From assembly GCA_947172415.1 (NCBI GenBank), contig OX359202.1, forward strand, positions 6,310,899-6,374,898: DNA of 64,000 bases, in the 5' to 3' direction. Every line of letters starts with the position of its first letter. Position 1 is the stretch's first letter. This DNA is from Chondrosia reniformis. Lineage: Eukaryota; Porifera; Demospongiae; Chondrillida; Chondrillidae. Made by a program: the position numbers and the translations under genes. Below, one piece after another: positions 34,901 to 52,132 of this stretch. The notes beneath the pieces are model-generated. The model was not told where the DNA came from. It was given only the letters and a program-made list of their open reading frames with translations, and did not search any database.

Positions 34901-35655
34901 AATTAATAATTATAACAATATTTAGCCATGTAATAGAGACAATGCTTTGGTTCTTGTAGACTGTTGGATAGTGTCCCATTTACATGAGATGTTACCATAT
35001 ATAGTCATGTGTATACTGGTAACTGACTTGCAGGCAATCATATATCAGGCCTATTCCTCAGCCAGTGATGTATGGAGTTATGGAGTGCTACTCTATGAAA
35101 TGTGGAGTTTGGGCAAAAGGCCATTTAGAACCTTGTCAAACACAGAGGTAAAGCAGTTAAATAATCTCCCTCCAAAGCACAAGCCTCAATGAGCTTAATA
35201 CTGTAACTAAGTGATTTCCATTCTCTGGTTAGGTGCTGGAGTATCTTGCCACAGGCAAGCGTCTCCCTCCCCCTCCTGGTTGTCCAAGGAAAATCTACCA
35301 ATTTATGATACTGTCATGGTTTGTTCAAATGCATAATATTATATATACACGTGATAGAATAGAGATTCATTGCTACATAAATCTCACTAATTCCTCTATC
35401 ATTTAAACATATGGTTATAGCCAACATTGAGGCACTACATATCTGGTCTACATTGCTATGTGTAGGCATCCTGAGGCAGCTGCTAGACCAAGATTTCAAG
35501 ATGCCGTTAACTTGTTTGCACAGCCAAATGAAGAATTGCTGCAGCGCACAGTTTGTGATGGTCCTACACTAAAGTGTGACGTCATTGGGGAGGAACTGAT
35601 TCATGGCTATTCCCTTTACTTGGATCTACAGGAAACCTACATAAAGATAACATGA
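31979..35655 (+). CDS. Receptor tyrosine kinase with orphan ectodomain
   Basis: Exon 1 (31979 to about 32040) encodes a signal peptide ([21 protein letters not shown]) of 21 residues whose last Gly codon is completed in the next exon. The ectodomain (about 32313-32788) starts [13 protein letters not shown], is cysteine-poor and I cannot assign it to a family. A Ser/Thr-rich stalk leads to a transmembrane helix ([18 protein letters not shown]) followed by stop-transfer RKSKRSS. The acidic juxtamembrane region has tyrosines ([21 protein letters not shown]). The kinase domain has [28 protein letters not shown] catalytic loop, IGDFGMAR and PIKWTATE, then [20 protein letters not shown]. HRDxAARN and the IKW segment mark tyrosine specificity. 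All catalytic residues are present. It ends at 35655. Start and joins were phase-checked up to the kinase domain. Confidence 0.88.
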
Positions 35656-35835
35656 ACGATCAAACCACAATGTCTGCATGTATCTTGTATATAGTCAGAT
35701 CTCTTCAGTACTTCAATTTTTCATTCATTATACAAAAATTTCCAAAAACAGTAGAAACATTAGAATCTAAAATCAAATGCATATTCTCAAATCACATGGT
35801 TTTCACGTGATCTAAATCAATTGAACGACCAGAAA

Positions 35836-38800
35836 ATGGCGAGCTTGTTTATAATTCCCAGTCTTATCAGTAAACTGTTCCAGAAGATGATCGACATTAT
35901 AGTACAGTTGATTGTAGCGTCCCTCGTTCTTCTCGGTTACCTCTTTCTATCGCTCTTCCTCTACGTTGTGCTCAGAGAAATTATTGTTCCTGAAAAGATT
36001 CACCTGCGTCCAGTTCATTTCTTCTTCCAGTGAGTATTGCTCCAACACGCGATGGCCTCTGTGTAGCGTGTGCGTTAACGTGTTTCTTGTGTTGTATGTA
36101 GTCCGGCTTGTCGAGAGTGGAGCGCATCAGTTCCATGCGGTCCGTCAGACTGCAATTATCCTATGGCTTTGGTCGACCTTACTCCCAACAGAAAACCAGT
36201 AAGTCTCGCTCACTTCTGTTGGACCAGAAGGTTTGTCACTATCTCCGCAGCTCCTCATATGTTGTCAGCTGTTGAGTTGACCTTTCAGTGTTGACCTTTA
36301 AATAATATATAGTTACTGAAAGCAGTGATTTGAACCTATGTTGATGGATTGTTTTATTCTTGCTAATGACCACTTGTAGTGTGCTGATCAGAGGGTAGAG
36401 CTCTAGATTGCCAGACATGTGATACATTAAACAGATGCTATTGTCTCACTTGTTCCACTCTGTCCCCTATATATAGATTCTTGCTAGCAGACAGCCATAC
36501 AGGGTCACGGTTGAACTAGATCTCCCAGAGAGCCCATCTAATGCTGCTATTGGTTGGTAGACCATCCATCACCACAATTCCTATTTTATTTCATTCATTT
36601 ACTGTAAAACACTTACACTAGATCCGTGCGCTTTCACTCTCAACATTGTGTGTTGTTAAAGACTTAACCTTCTATGTAGGGATGTTTACAGTTAACATGA
36701 CCATGCTGTCTGAAAAGGGAAGAGCTGTGACTACCTCACTTCGTCCAGTGAGTAGGCCCCTCAGTCCTCACTACACGCCCCTCAGTCCTCACTACACGCC
36801 CCTCAGTCCTCACTACACGCCCCTCAGTCCTCACTACACGCCCCTCAGTCCTCACTACACACCCCTCAGTCCTCACTACACGCCCCTCAGTCCTCACTAC
36901 ACGCCCCTCAGTCCTCACTACACGCCCCTCAGTCCTCACTACACGCCCCTCAGTCCTCACTACACGCCCCTCAGTCCTCACTACACACCCCTCAGTCCTC
37001 ACTACATGCCCCTCAGTCCTCACTACACGCCCCTCAGTCCTCACTACACGCCCCTCAGTCCTCACTACACGCCCCTCAGTCCTCACTACACGCCCCTCAG
37101 TCCTCACTACACGCCCCTCAGTCCTCACTACACGCCCCTCAGTCCTCACTACACGCCCCTCAGTCCTCACTACACGCCCCTCAGTCCTCACTACACGCCC
37201 CTCAGTCCTCACTACACGCCCCTCAGTCCTCACTACACGCCCCTCAGTCCTCACTACATGCCCTCAGTCCTCACTACACGCCCCTCAGTCCTCACTACAT
37301 GCCCTCAGTCCTCACTACATGCCCTCAGTCCTCACTACACGCCCCTCAGTCCTCACTACACGCCCCTCAGTCCTCACTACAGGCCCCTCAGTCCTCACTA
37401 CACGCCCCTCAGTCCTCACTACATGCCCTCAGTCCTCACTACACGCCCCTCAGTCCTCACTACATGCCCTCAGTCCTCACTACACGCCCCTCAGTCCTCA
37501 CTACACGCCCCTCAGTCCTCACTACACGCCCCTCAGTCCTCACTACACGCCCTCAGTCCTCACTACACGCCCCTCAGTCCTCACTACACGCCCCTCAGTC
37601 CTCACTACACGCCCCTCAGTCCTCACTACACGCCCCTCAGTCCTCACTACACGCCCCTCAGTCCTCACTACACACCCCTCAGTCCTCACTACAGGCCCCT
37701 CAGTCCTCACTACACGCCCCTCAGTCCTCACTACACGCCCCTCAGTCCTCACTACACGCCCCTCAGTCCTCACTACACGCCCCTCAGTCCTCACTACACG
37801 CCCCTCAGTCCTCACTACACGCCCCTCAGTCCTCACTACACGCCCTCAGTCCTCACTACAGGCCCCTCAGTCCTCACTACACGCCCCTCAGTCCTCACTA
37901 CATGCCCTCAGTCCTCACTACACGCCCCTCAGTCCTCACTACATGCCCTCAGTCCTCACTACACGCCCCTCAGTCCTCACTACACGCCCCTCAGTCCTCA
38001 CTACACGCCCCTCAGTCCTCACTACACGCCCCTCAGTCCTCACTACACGCCCCTCAGTCCTCACTACACGCCCCTCAGTCCTCACTACACGCCCCTCAGT
38101 CCTCACTACACGCCCCTCAGTCCTCACTACATGCCCCTCAGTCCTCACTACATGCCCCTCAGTCCTCACTACACGCCCCTCAGTCCTCACTACACGCCCC
38201 TCAGTCCTCACTACACGCCCCTCAGTCCTCACTACACGCCCCTCAGTCCTCACTACACGCCCCTCAGTCCTCACTACACGCCCCTCAGTCCTCACTACAC
38301 GCCCCTCAGTCCTCACTACACGCCCCTCAGTCCTCACTACACGCCCCTCAGTCCTCACTACACGCCCCTCAGTCCTCACTACACGCCCCTCAGTCCTCAC
38401 TACAGGCCCCTCAGTCCTCACTACACGCCCCTCAGTCCTCACTACACGCCCCTCAGTCCTCACTACACGCCCCTCAGTCCTCACTACACACCCCCATCGC
38501 TGTTTACTGATGTGCAGTATTTGTCTCTTGTTAGTGTATGCTGCACTATCGTTCAGCTCTGCTCCAGTTGGTGGACACTGTTGCGCGAATGCTTCCTCTT
38601 CTCTTTGGATCATCTGAACAGAAGCAGACAATTGAAGTTGTCTTATTTGATAATTTCATTGACAATTTTGTGAGTATGTATTCAAAGATTGGGTAATTCC
38701 TGTTTGTTTCACAAATGTATTGGTCAAGTATACTTTATGTAAAGTTTAAAAGTCTAATGAGCCTATTGCGGTTGTCAAACTAGGAACTTTATAGTGTAAA

Positions 38801-39413
38801 GGTGAAGATGTACATGTTTGAACTTTAATGAGGGAAACATGGCTAGCATTTTAGCTTTTATATTCTACTCTACTTCACAGACTTGTATGTAATAGTTTTG
38901 TACATGCATTGTGTTCTTGCAGAATGACCCTTTGGTATCCATTAAGATTACACTGCTGAACTGCAAAGTTGAACTTTACACTGCATCGGTCAAGTTGGAG
39001 GCGGAGCTTAGCGGTTTAACGTAAGTTGTATCATTAACCATTTTGTCTAGTTTTGGAATAATTGATTAAATTAATTTCACTGCCATAGGTATTATCTATA
39101 TTACTATCCTGTTACTATGGCAATGGTGCTTGGACTGCTCATCTTTGTCATCCTCACCCTCTGCACCTTCTCCATCTGGGCGAGGAGGTGTCGCAGGGAG
39201 CTGCAGCAGAGGATGGGCCTCCGGAGGCAGGCATCTCGGCAGTCACGTACAGGATCCAGAAGAGTTGGTGCTCGTACAACGCAGCCTGAGACTGTACAGG
39301 GAAGGCAGCCAAGTCAAAGGAGCAATAGAGATAGCAGCCCCGAGGCAGTGCAACCAGACCCTCCTCCCTCACCTGCTGGACAGACTGTCCTCAGACAGCG
39401 ACTTAGTCAGTAG
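35836..39413 (+). CDS. BSCL2: Seipin (ER lipid-droplet assembly protein)
   Basis: ER membrane protein that organises lipid-droplet formation at ER contact sites. The start at 35836 is in AAAATGGCG context. Exon 1 has an N-terminal helix (QLIVASLVLLGYLFLSLFLY) and ends in LRPVHFFFH; the lumenal domain continues CNYPMALVDLTPNRKP, ASRQPYRVTVELDLPESPSN, MFTVNMTMLSEKGRAVTTSL, then after the large minisatellite intron CMLHYRSALLQLVDTVARML, FGSSEQKQTIEVVLFDNFID, VSIKITLLNCKVELYTASVK. The second helix is VTMAMVLGLLIFVILTLCTF, followed by an Arg/Ser/Gln-rich cytosolic tail ending RQRLSQ at 39413. Exon joins around 36030, 36101, 36198, 36480 and 36747/38535 are phase-consistent. Length and layout match the family. 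Confidence 0.93.
36757..38507 (+). repeat. Large intronic minisatellite, 21 bp unit x about 83
   Basis: A 21 bp unit (ctcagtcctcac plus tacacgccc) is repeated for 1.75 kb, starting about 9 bp after the seipin donor site at 36748. Variants carry tacatgccc or tacaggccc, and about a dozen units lose one base (20 bp), shifting frame. The + strand reads heptads such as YTPLSPH; the - strand reads EGRVVRT. No stop codons occur in any frame across most of the array. Confidence 0.96.
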
Positions 39414-39622
39414 ATTTCTACAATTTCTTACACTCTGACTGAAACTTTGTAAACTAGTATTTTTATTTCATTATAATATTTCTCATTTCCTAATGTACGT
39501 GTCCTGATAAGGTTCATTGGCTTAATCACATTCATAGCCATGTGATTTGAGGTCAACAATAGCTTGACCGGACAAGGTTCATCGTTAAAAAGGACTTCCC
39601 TAGAAGAAGTCGACTGTCCACC

Positions 39623-45644
<6,022 letters not shown>

Positions 45645-47942
45645 GCAGTGTTTGCATCTCACATCTCATCAATCACAAGAATGTGATTCTTGGAACTCTC
45701 AATTTATTGTATACTGTTTCTAGGTAGACTATTATTACAGTTAATACTTGTATAATTTGTATATTATATTAGCATTATACATGTGTACAATAAGTTTATC
45801 ACAAAATATGTCGACACATATAAACACCAAATTTAGGAATATATTCTGATGATATATTGTAAGATTCCAAAATCACAGATATTCATAATATAATGATATA
45901 TATAGAATAGGCCAGGTCGTGTACTCCATTGTTCCCAGAACATGACATCAAAACCAATGAACAACATTTTGGTTCCACCATTCACATTTCCAAAGAGTTT
46001 TTGAAATTGTGTTCAAGTCATATTGGGAGACCTTACATTCTTGCATCCCTAGGAGACAATAGACGCTTAACTGTCGCAAATTTCTTTCCCTTCTTTGCTT
46101 TTGGCTACCAATAATAAAAAAGACATAAAATACATCTCTCTATCTGATATACTAAAAGGGAAATCCCCATATACGTCGTGCGTATGTTTCAAGTGTGTTA
46201 GGAAAAAAAAGAAAAAAAAGAAAACCCAAGTGTGTTAGCATACTCAATGCGCTCCAGACCCTTCTACGATTATCGACGATAAAGAAAAAAAGAAAAAAGC
46301 CCCAAGTGTGTTCGCAAACCCTATTATCGCGATATGTTGACGATACTAGAAAGAGAAAAAAACCAGTCACGTTAGCCAGCAGAGACTGCTGTTACCGTCG
46401 AGCACCACGAGGAGGTGTGACTTGGATTTTGCTCGACGCAGGGAGTTCACGTTACCATCCACAATGCGAGCCGTCCTTCCATCACTGGTCGTCTGGGGCC
46501 AGGATCGTTGGTAACGCCTAACTCGTGCAGTTTCGGCTTTGGTAGTCACAGAGTGACAGAACCAGCCTTGTCCCTCCCCGGGTTCCGTTGTATCGATAAA
46601 TCGATAATTGGTGAGCACATCCCCATGGCACCAACCGATACAGGGCAGCTACGGAACCTAGACACTACCAAGCCATCGAGTAAGGACTTACTCTCTTACC
46701 CGAGGCTCCACGCTGGCAGGCCTGAATGGTCATGTTAAAATGGACTATTTATATGCAACTACGTTGTGAAATGATAAAGAAAAAAAGGAAAAAACTGATT
46801 ACCGTTGTAATTGATCCAATTCCAGAAGCTTCCTTCTATTCTATACGCTTCTCTCTCGCATCACTCTGCCACCAGCGCGGTGGTGATGGAAGTGGAAATA
46901 TACTAGTTATAAATATGCACTATATTCAGTTCCTAAGTATGGCTGGTGCTTAGTTTGGGGCTTGCCGGTGCTTAGAGCAAAAAGTGACTTAAGCACCGGC
47001 AAGCTTATAAGATGGACGTAGGACAGTTGGCAGACACCTGGACCCCCTTAACTGTCATTTTGGGGCTTGTCGGTGCTTAGAGCAAAAAGTGAGTTAAGCA
47101 CCGGCAATGCAAGCTTATAAGATGGACGTAGGACAGTTGGCAGTCACCTGGATCCCCTTAACTGTCAGTCTCTTTCCTTTCCTTTTTGCCATTCGCCGAG
47201 CGAAAGAAATACCTAAGATGTTCTATAAGGTATTGTTATGTGTATATATATATACATATAATTCTTGACGGTGCTTAATCACTTTTGTATACACTTTAAT
47301 AGCTCACTTTTTGTGTACCGGAACCGGCACTTTAGCGCAATACATTCCGTACCAGTAACGGTACTCTAGTCACTTCATTTGATGTACATATGGTGCTATA
47401 CCTCTGTCAAATTGAAAGGTATGAAGCTAAAACTTTGTGTCAGCATTCACAGACATGTATGAAACATTTCCGAAGAGTTCTCAAAGTTTTTATAAATCTT
47501 TATGTAAATATTCATCTCTTAGGTACAATCAATATAGTTGGTATATGGTATAATGCCATAGCCAATTAATCAGTTTTTATATTTGGTGAATGTCATTATG
47601 TAAATTGTTCTGAAATGGCATCAAGCTGTCTTAGTCTATTAAAGTCTTGGAGACAGTAGTCAATTCAGTAAAGTATATGTATGTTTCTAGGCACGAGAGG
47701 CCTGCATGAACTATGCACATTTTAGCTGTAGAAACTGATTCATTTGGCTGTTCCTGTGTAGTGTTTCATACATGCCAATTTAATCTTAAAATTACCAAAT
47801 CCTTCACACGCAATTGTGCACAATGGAACAACAATTATATTGTCAAAGTACCTTATACATATGAGGTCAGTGTAAACACATTTCATTAGTTGTACAGAGA
47901 GTCTTATAACATTAAGATACTGTTCTAGGGCCAGCTTCATCT
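45645..47942. other. 2.3 kb gene-free region
   Basis: Lies between the stop codons of glycogen phosphorylase and DPP3. The left part is AT-rich 3' flank. Positions 46150-46740 are more complex and GC-richer, with three A-rich blocks (gaaaaaaaagaaaa near 46200, 46285, 46350) each preceded by ccaagtgtgtt-like words. The right part holds the duplicated hairpin unit listed separately. No supported coding region or RNA gene; the composition hints at old transposon insertions. Confidence 0.45.
46955..47166. repeat. Tandemly duplicated hairpin unit, about 105 bp x 2
   Basis: Two copies (46955-47058 and 47059-47166) share ttggggcttg, cggtgcttagagcaaaaagt, aagcttataagatggacgta and ccccttaactgtca. Each contains an inverted repeat: gccggtgctta ... 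taagcaccggc enclosing about 15 bp. A diverged relative (gacggtgcttaatcact ... ccggaaccggcac) lies at about 47267-47335. Confidence 0.8.
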
Positions 47943-50900
47943 CTAGCTGTGCCAAAAAGACTGGTTCTCCCTCCACAGCTGCTCCAAGTGCTGACAGTAG
48001 TGTGGAAACCTAGCCAAGTTTGACTGAACCAGACCAGAAGCAGATGAGTCAAAGGATACTAGTTCAACTTTGTCTCCTAAAGATGGTCCAACATAGTACA
48101 ATGAGTATATGGTTCACTTGGAGTGGTTCTTAAATATATTTATAGCTGTATACCCTTGAGTTCGGTGTGATACTGCACAAACATTCTTCTTGGCTGCTTT
48201 CTGGCCTTGACTATCTTTCTCATCTCAAGAAACTCCTCAGAAACTGTTGAATAATGGTTGTACAATTTAGAGGCAGATGGATAATCGGCTAAAGCTTTGT
48301 AGACCTGCAGTTGAAGAGACACTGTTTTCAAAACCACTCAGTACAGAATCTATAAGGGTCAGGCTAACATTAAGTTTGCATAGAAAGTTTCCAATTGCTG
48401 ATTTTCCTTCCGTTTCAATTTTGGATCTGTCAAGTTTAATAACAAGATCTGATTGGCCATCTGTCCCTTCCACATTTGATATGGTTACCATGCCAACCTC
48501 CCTCAGAACTTGCATTATGACATACCTGGCCCTCATGTGAGCCTAAAAGACAACAGAACACGCTCTCAAGGACTAGCACTACAGAACTGACAGACATCAA
48601 ACTCACTTGGCCCCAATTCTTAGTGACAGGATTGTAAAACTCTAGCCCAAGGAACCCGGCCCTTACCATACTCAACCAGTTGATATATGCCACATCACTC
48701 CCCTCTGTTCCATCATAACCAAATATACTAACAGATGCAAGGAAATCTATGAGCTTTATTTGAAATTAATGTTACCTATGCAATATTATTTGAGGTATCC
48801 GGCTTCTGATGCAATTGAATGACTAAATGTCCTTGAAACTCACTATTTCACTAAAATATACATCTAGTGACTATATTACTATAAAGAGTACAAACACATC
48901 CAGTCAATCTGTTATATAGCAGTAGTATACACTACATAAGCAATGTCTTCATGTACTTTTGACAACTTGAGATTTGAACAAAACAATAGACATGAATGTG
49001 AATGTCATCTTGCTTCAACAACATGTATCATACTTGAGAACATCTCCTGATAGACAAAGATAGAGTCCTACACATTCAGCTCTGCATTCTTCATAGCTAG
49101 AACCCATTGACTTAAATACACAGTCATAACTCTCTCCATCTTTATACCAGCTGCTAATCTACATACACATAACATGCATATATATATATATACAATATAC
49201 ACAAATACACATGTACATATAATACAATATACTATGCTCAGAAATAGCCATACCTTCTCTCCAGTAATAGGATTAAGAACCTTTTCAATGTCAAAATTCA
49301 GTAAGCCATTTTTATCCTGAATGGATGCAAAGTTGTATGTATACATAAGAAAAATAGGCTTAGGTGGTTGCTATAGTAACCTGTTGCATATGCTTTCCAG
49401 AGCCGTGTCCCAGAAGCTCGTGAAGACCAACTTGTACTTCAAAGGACGGCCCTTTCAACTTCTTGTACATCTCCTGTTGAAGCAATATTAAAGGAAAGTG
49501 ACTTATTTAGTGAGTTTCTTTAATCCGTTTGACTTGCCGCATCTTCAGCTGTCAGAAAAGGAATATTTTGATCTTGAAAACTAGCTGAAAGTACGTTACC
49601 AAGAGACACATTTTTGAATCCTTCATTCTGACGAACCTCATCATCTGCAAAAGTTAAGGAGACATTGAGCTATTGAAGAGTGTTTGCCGTACAGACCCAC
49701 AATTGGGGATGTTGATACCTGCTGGAATACCACTACCAGCAAAGGAGAGCACATCCAGGGAGGTGAAGTCGGGCCTGAGGAAGGTGTCCTTCTCAAAGCT
49801 CTTTGGCCATGGAAGCAGTTGAAGAAAGCTCTCTGCTTTCTTTACTAAATCAGAGAACTTGGCACTCATGTGTTTATTCACCATGGCAACAAAGCCTGTT
49901 TAATAAAAATGTTTGGATCTAAAACTGATTTATTTAAAGTGAAAATTACATTTTATGTACCTTCAAACTCTCCACGGACTCCATATGGATCTCTGTATGT
50001 CTCTATGAAGCCAATGTACCTGCAAGAGAGAGAGAGAGAGAGGGAGAGAGAGAGAGAGAGAGTGGAACAGTCTTCTTTATCTCCTTATATCACTCTTTTG
50101 AGGTATATTTGAAAGACTTGTCTGAGTCACTGATGAAATGATGAAGGGTAAAACGTTCTCATAACATTCATCTCTTGTACAGACCAATACAGTCTAAAAT
50201 TTCCCAGCTGCTGCACCTAGTACCCTAGCAACCTAGTACCCTAGCAACCAAGTACCCTAGCAACCAAGTAATCTAGTAGTAGATATTATATGACAGAATA
50301 TTTGTACATTTCTAATGCTAAAAATTGTACTTCTCAATACTATCATTTACAACTTTCCAACAATATAATATATATATATATATAGGGACCATATCATATG
50401 CAAACGATGATGTCACATTACGTTTCAATGATGGGTCCTTTGTTCTTGATCCAGAACCTGGATCCTTCCTTGTGGGCCCCAGCCGATCCAGTCTCAAAGC
50501 TCCTAATGTAGTGCATCAACATGGCCGCCTCATTCTCATTGGTTGCACAGTCCTGGAACACACACCCAACATAACAACAACAGCACAAAAGTGTCACCTC
50601 TCACAGTCACTGACTTTGGCCTTTCTTAAATTTTCCACAACTCTGGCTAAAATGGAAGAGTAATCTCCTCTTGTTATTTTGATGGCTACACCCTCAAATA
50701 CATGTTCGCCAATGACAGGGGCTGCCTCATCATTATCTCCATAAGGCTCACCTACACATCATTACAAAGGAGGTGAACCCTTTAATCAAATGCCAATTAG
50801 ATGGCTGCCAATCCACAAAAATGTATTTACCATTCCTGGCCACAGAAGCCAGTCTCAATTCATAAGAAACAGATCCGCTAGTCCCATGTTTAAAGAGACG

Positions 50901-51984
50901 AGTGTTGTAAGGCATTAAATCCTGTACAATTAGTCAAAAGTATAGTATCCAAGGTACGTAACTGGGTATACTATGCACCATTTACTAATTGATTACCAGT
51001 GATGTCATGAAACGTTGGATCAACTCTGCATCTTCTCTATTGCAATTGGCTGAATAGTATGTTGTAATACCCTAGAAGTATTGCGACACACTATCACACA
51101 CAAGCAGTCCTATCATGTCTGTACATATAGTACCTCCTGGGGGAATCCCAGGTGTTTGAAACCTTCATCAACTCTATATAAGGCATTGCTACAAGTGTCC
51201 CAGAGCTCAGCTATTAGGGACTGGTTATTCATGTAGCTGCTTGAAGACTTCACAAGACACCAGAACTGCTCCTATGGTGCCAGAGGAATGCAGCAGCTGG
51301 TAAAGTGTGCAGGCATTCTGACAAACAAACAAACAAACAAACAAACAAGCAAACAAACAGACAGACAAACAGAAGTGTGAGCTGTACAGTAACTGTACCT
51401 TGCTTATTCCTGGGACAAACTTAACATCGCCAAATCCTTTAAAGTTCCCCATGTTAGAGAAAAATGCAGCCATATACATCACCAGAGCCTGTGGGGGGAG
51501 GGGAGGGGAGGGGAGGGGAGGGGAGGGGAGGGGAGGGGAGGGTAGGTAGTCCATCAGTACATCACACATGGGTTAACTAACTAAAGAATTAAAGTACAAT
51601 TTCCCACAATACCCCAAGAATATAAAAGTAGCAAACCTAGTTACATGACTCAAATGAGGATGCAAATACACTTCAGGTGTAATGACTGGTCCGACTGATG
51701 TACGCAGGTACCTGCCATTGCTCCTCAGTAAGTCCCTGCTTTAGTGCTATCTCCTTTAATTGGTCCATCGAGTCGTGTTGGAATAGCTGCTGAATTAGAA
51801 GGCAAAATGGTGCAGATTCTGGTGATGTCTGCAGGAGAACGATCAGAGAACCTTCCCAAGCCGCTCTCGAGAGGTAATGAGCATAAGTCCTTTCTTGATT
51901 TGACAGGGTATCAAAAGCTTCTTTACATTCTAGTAGATGGATAGGTGTGTCGAGAGGTACTATGAAATCGTTAGTGGCAGCCAT
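47943..51984 (-). CDS. DPP3: Dipeptidyl peptidase III (zinc exopeptidase)
   Basis: Cytosolic zinc aminopeptidase of family M49 that removes dipeptides from short peptides. The likely start [18 protein letters not shown] at 51984 matches the family N-terminus; an in-frame ATG at 52017 would add MLREGLEFVVK. Exons give [60 protein letters not shown], [37 protein letters not shown] (the M49 zinc motif HELLGH), [29 protein letters not shown] (the EECRAE second zinc motif), [20 protein letters not shown] and [13 protein letters not shown]. The last exon (about 48086-47943) reads [18 protein letters not shown] and ends [12 protein letters not shown]. Both metal motifs are intact. It is head-to-head with the F-box/WD gene. 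Confidence 0.94.
50022..50065. repeat. (GA)n microsatellite
   Basis: A nearly pure ga dinucleotide run in a DPP3 intron. Confidence 0.9.
51318..51368. repeat. (CAAA)n / (CAGA)n microsatellite
   Basis: About twelve tetranucleotide units (caaa, a few caga/caag) in a DPP3 intron, next to the exon encoding [12 protein letters not shown]. Confidence 0.9.
51490..51546. repeat. (GGGGA)n pentanucleotide repeat
   Basis: About ten ggggag/gggga units in a DPP3 intron. On the gene strand this is a CT-rich tract ending near the acceptor of exon [10 protein letters not shown]. The G-rich strand could form quadruplexes. Confidence 0.9.
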
Positions 51985-52128
51985 TTTAACCACAAATTCC
52001 AGACCCTCTCTTAGCATGGGATATCAAATTGGTCCCCGGTCCCCGGAGGGTCCGTATTGTTGTGTTCCCCGGGCCCTTGAACCGTATCCATGGTGTTACA
52101 AAATGGCTGCTACTTTTAGTAATAGAAT
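51985..52128. promoter_or_regulatory. Divergent promoter, DPP3 / F-box-WD gene
   Basis: About 144 bp between opposing start codons. It contains a GC-richer core around 52030-52080 (ccccggtccccggagggtcc, cccgggccc). AAAATGGC elements sit at both ends, one on each strand and each oriented with its gene (51980-51988 on -, 52100-52108 on +). Confidence 0.6.
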
Positions 52129-52132
52129 ATGA
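52103..52132 (+). other. Upstream ORF overlapping the F-box/WD start by ATGA
   Basis: ATG at 52103 in AAAATGGCT context opens nine codons (MAATFSNRI) and its TGA at 52130-52132 overlaps the main ATG at 52129-52131. Ribosomes finishing it would end exactly on the main start, a layout that permits termination-reinitiation. Confidence 0.5.

Noticed and set aside
36646..38673. 675-codon open frame on the + strand and long - strand frames as stand-alone genes
   Set aside because: They are products of a 21 bp repeat with no stop codons. Seipin exons on both sides join in phase across the array, so it is an intron. Only the retained-intron possibility is kept as a finding.
46195..46738. Open frames of 75-108 codons in the gene-free region
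   Set aside because: No domain, no splice-supported continuation, and Lys-rich composition caused by A-tracts.
51985..52017. Upstream in-frame ATG at 52017 as the DPP3 start
   Set aside because: Family N-termini begin at the MAAT-equivalent, and the 51984 ATG has better context. The longer form cannot be excluded.
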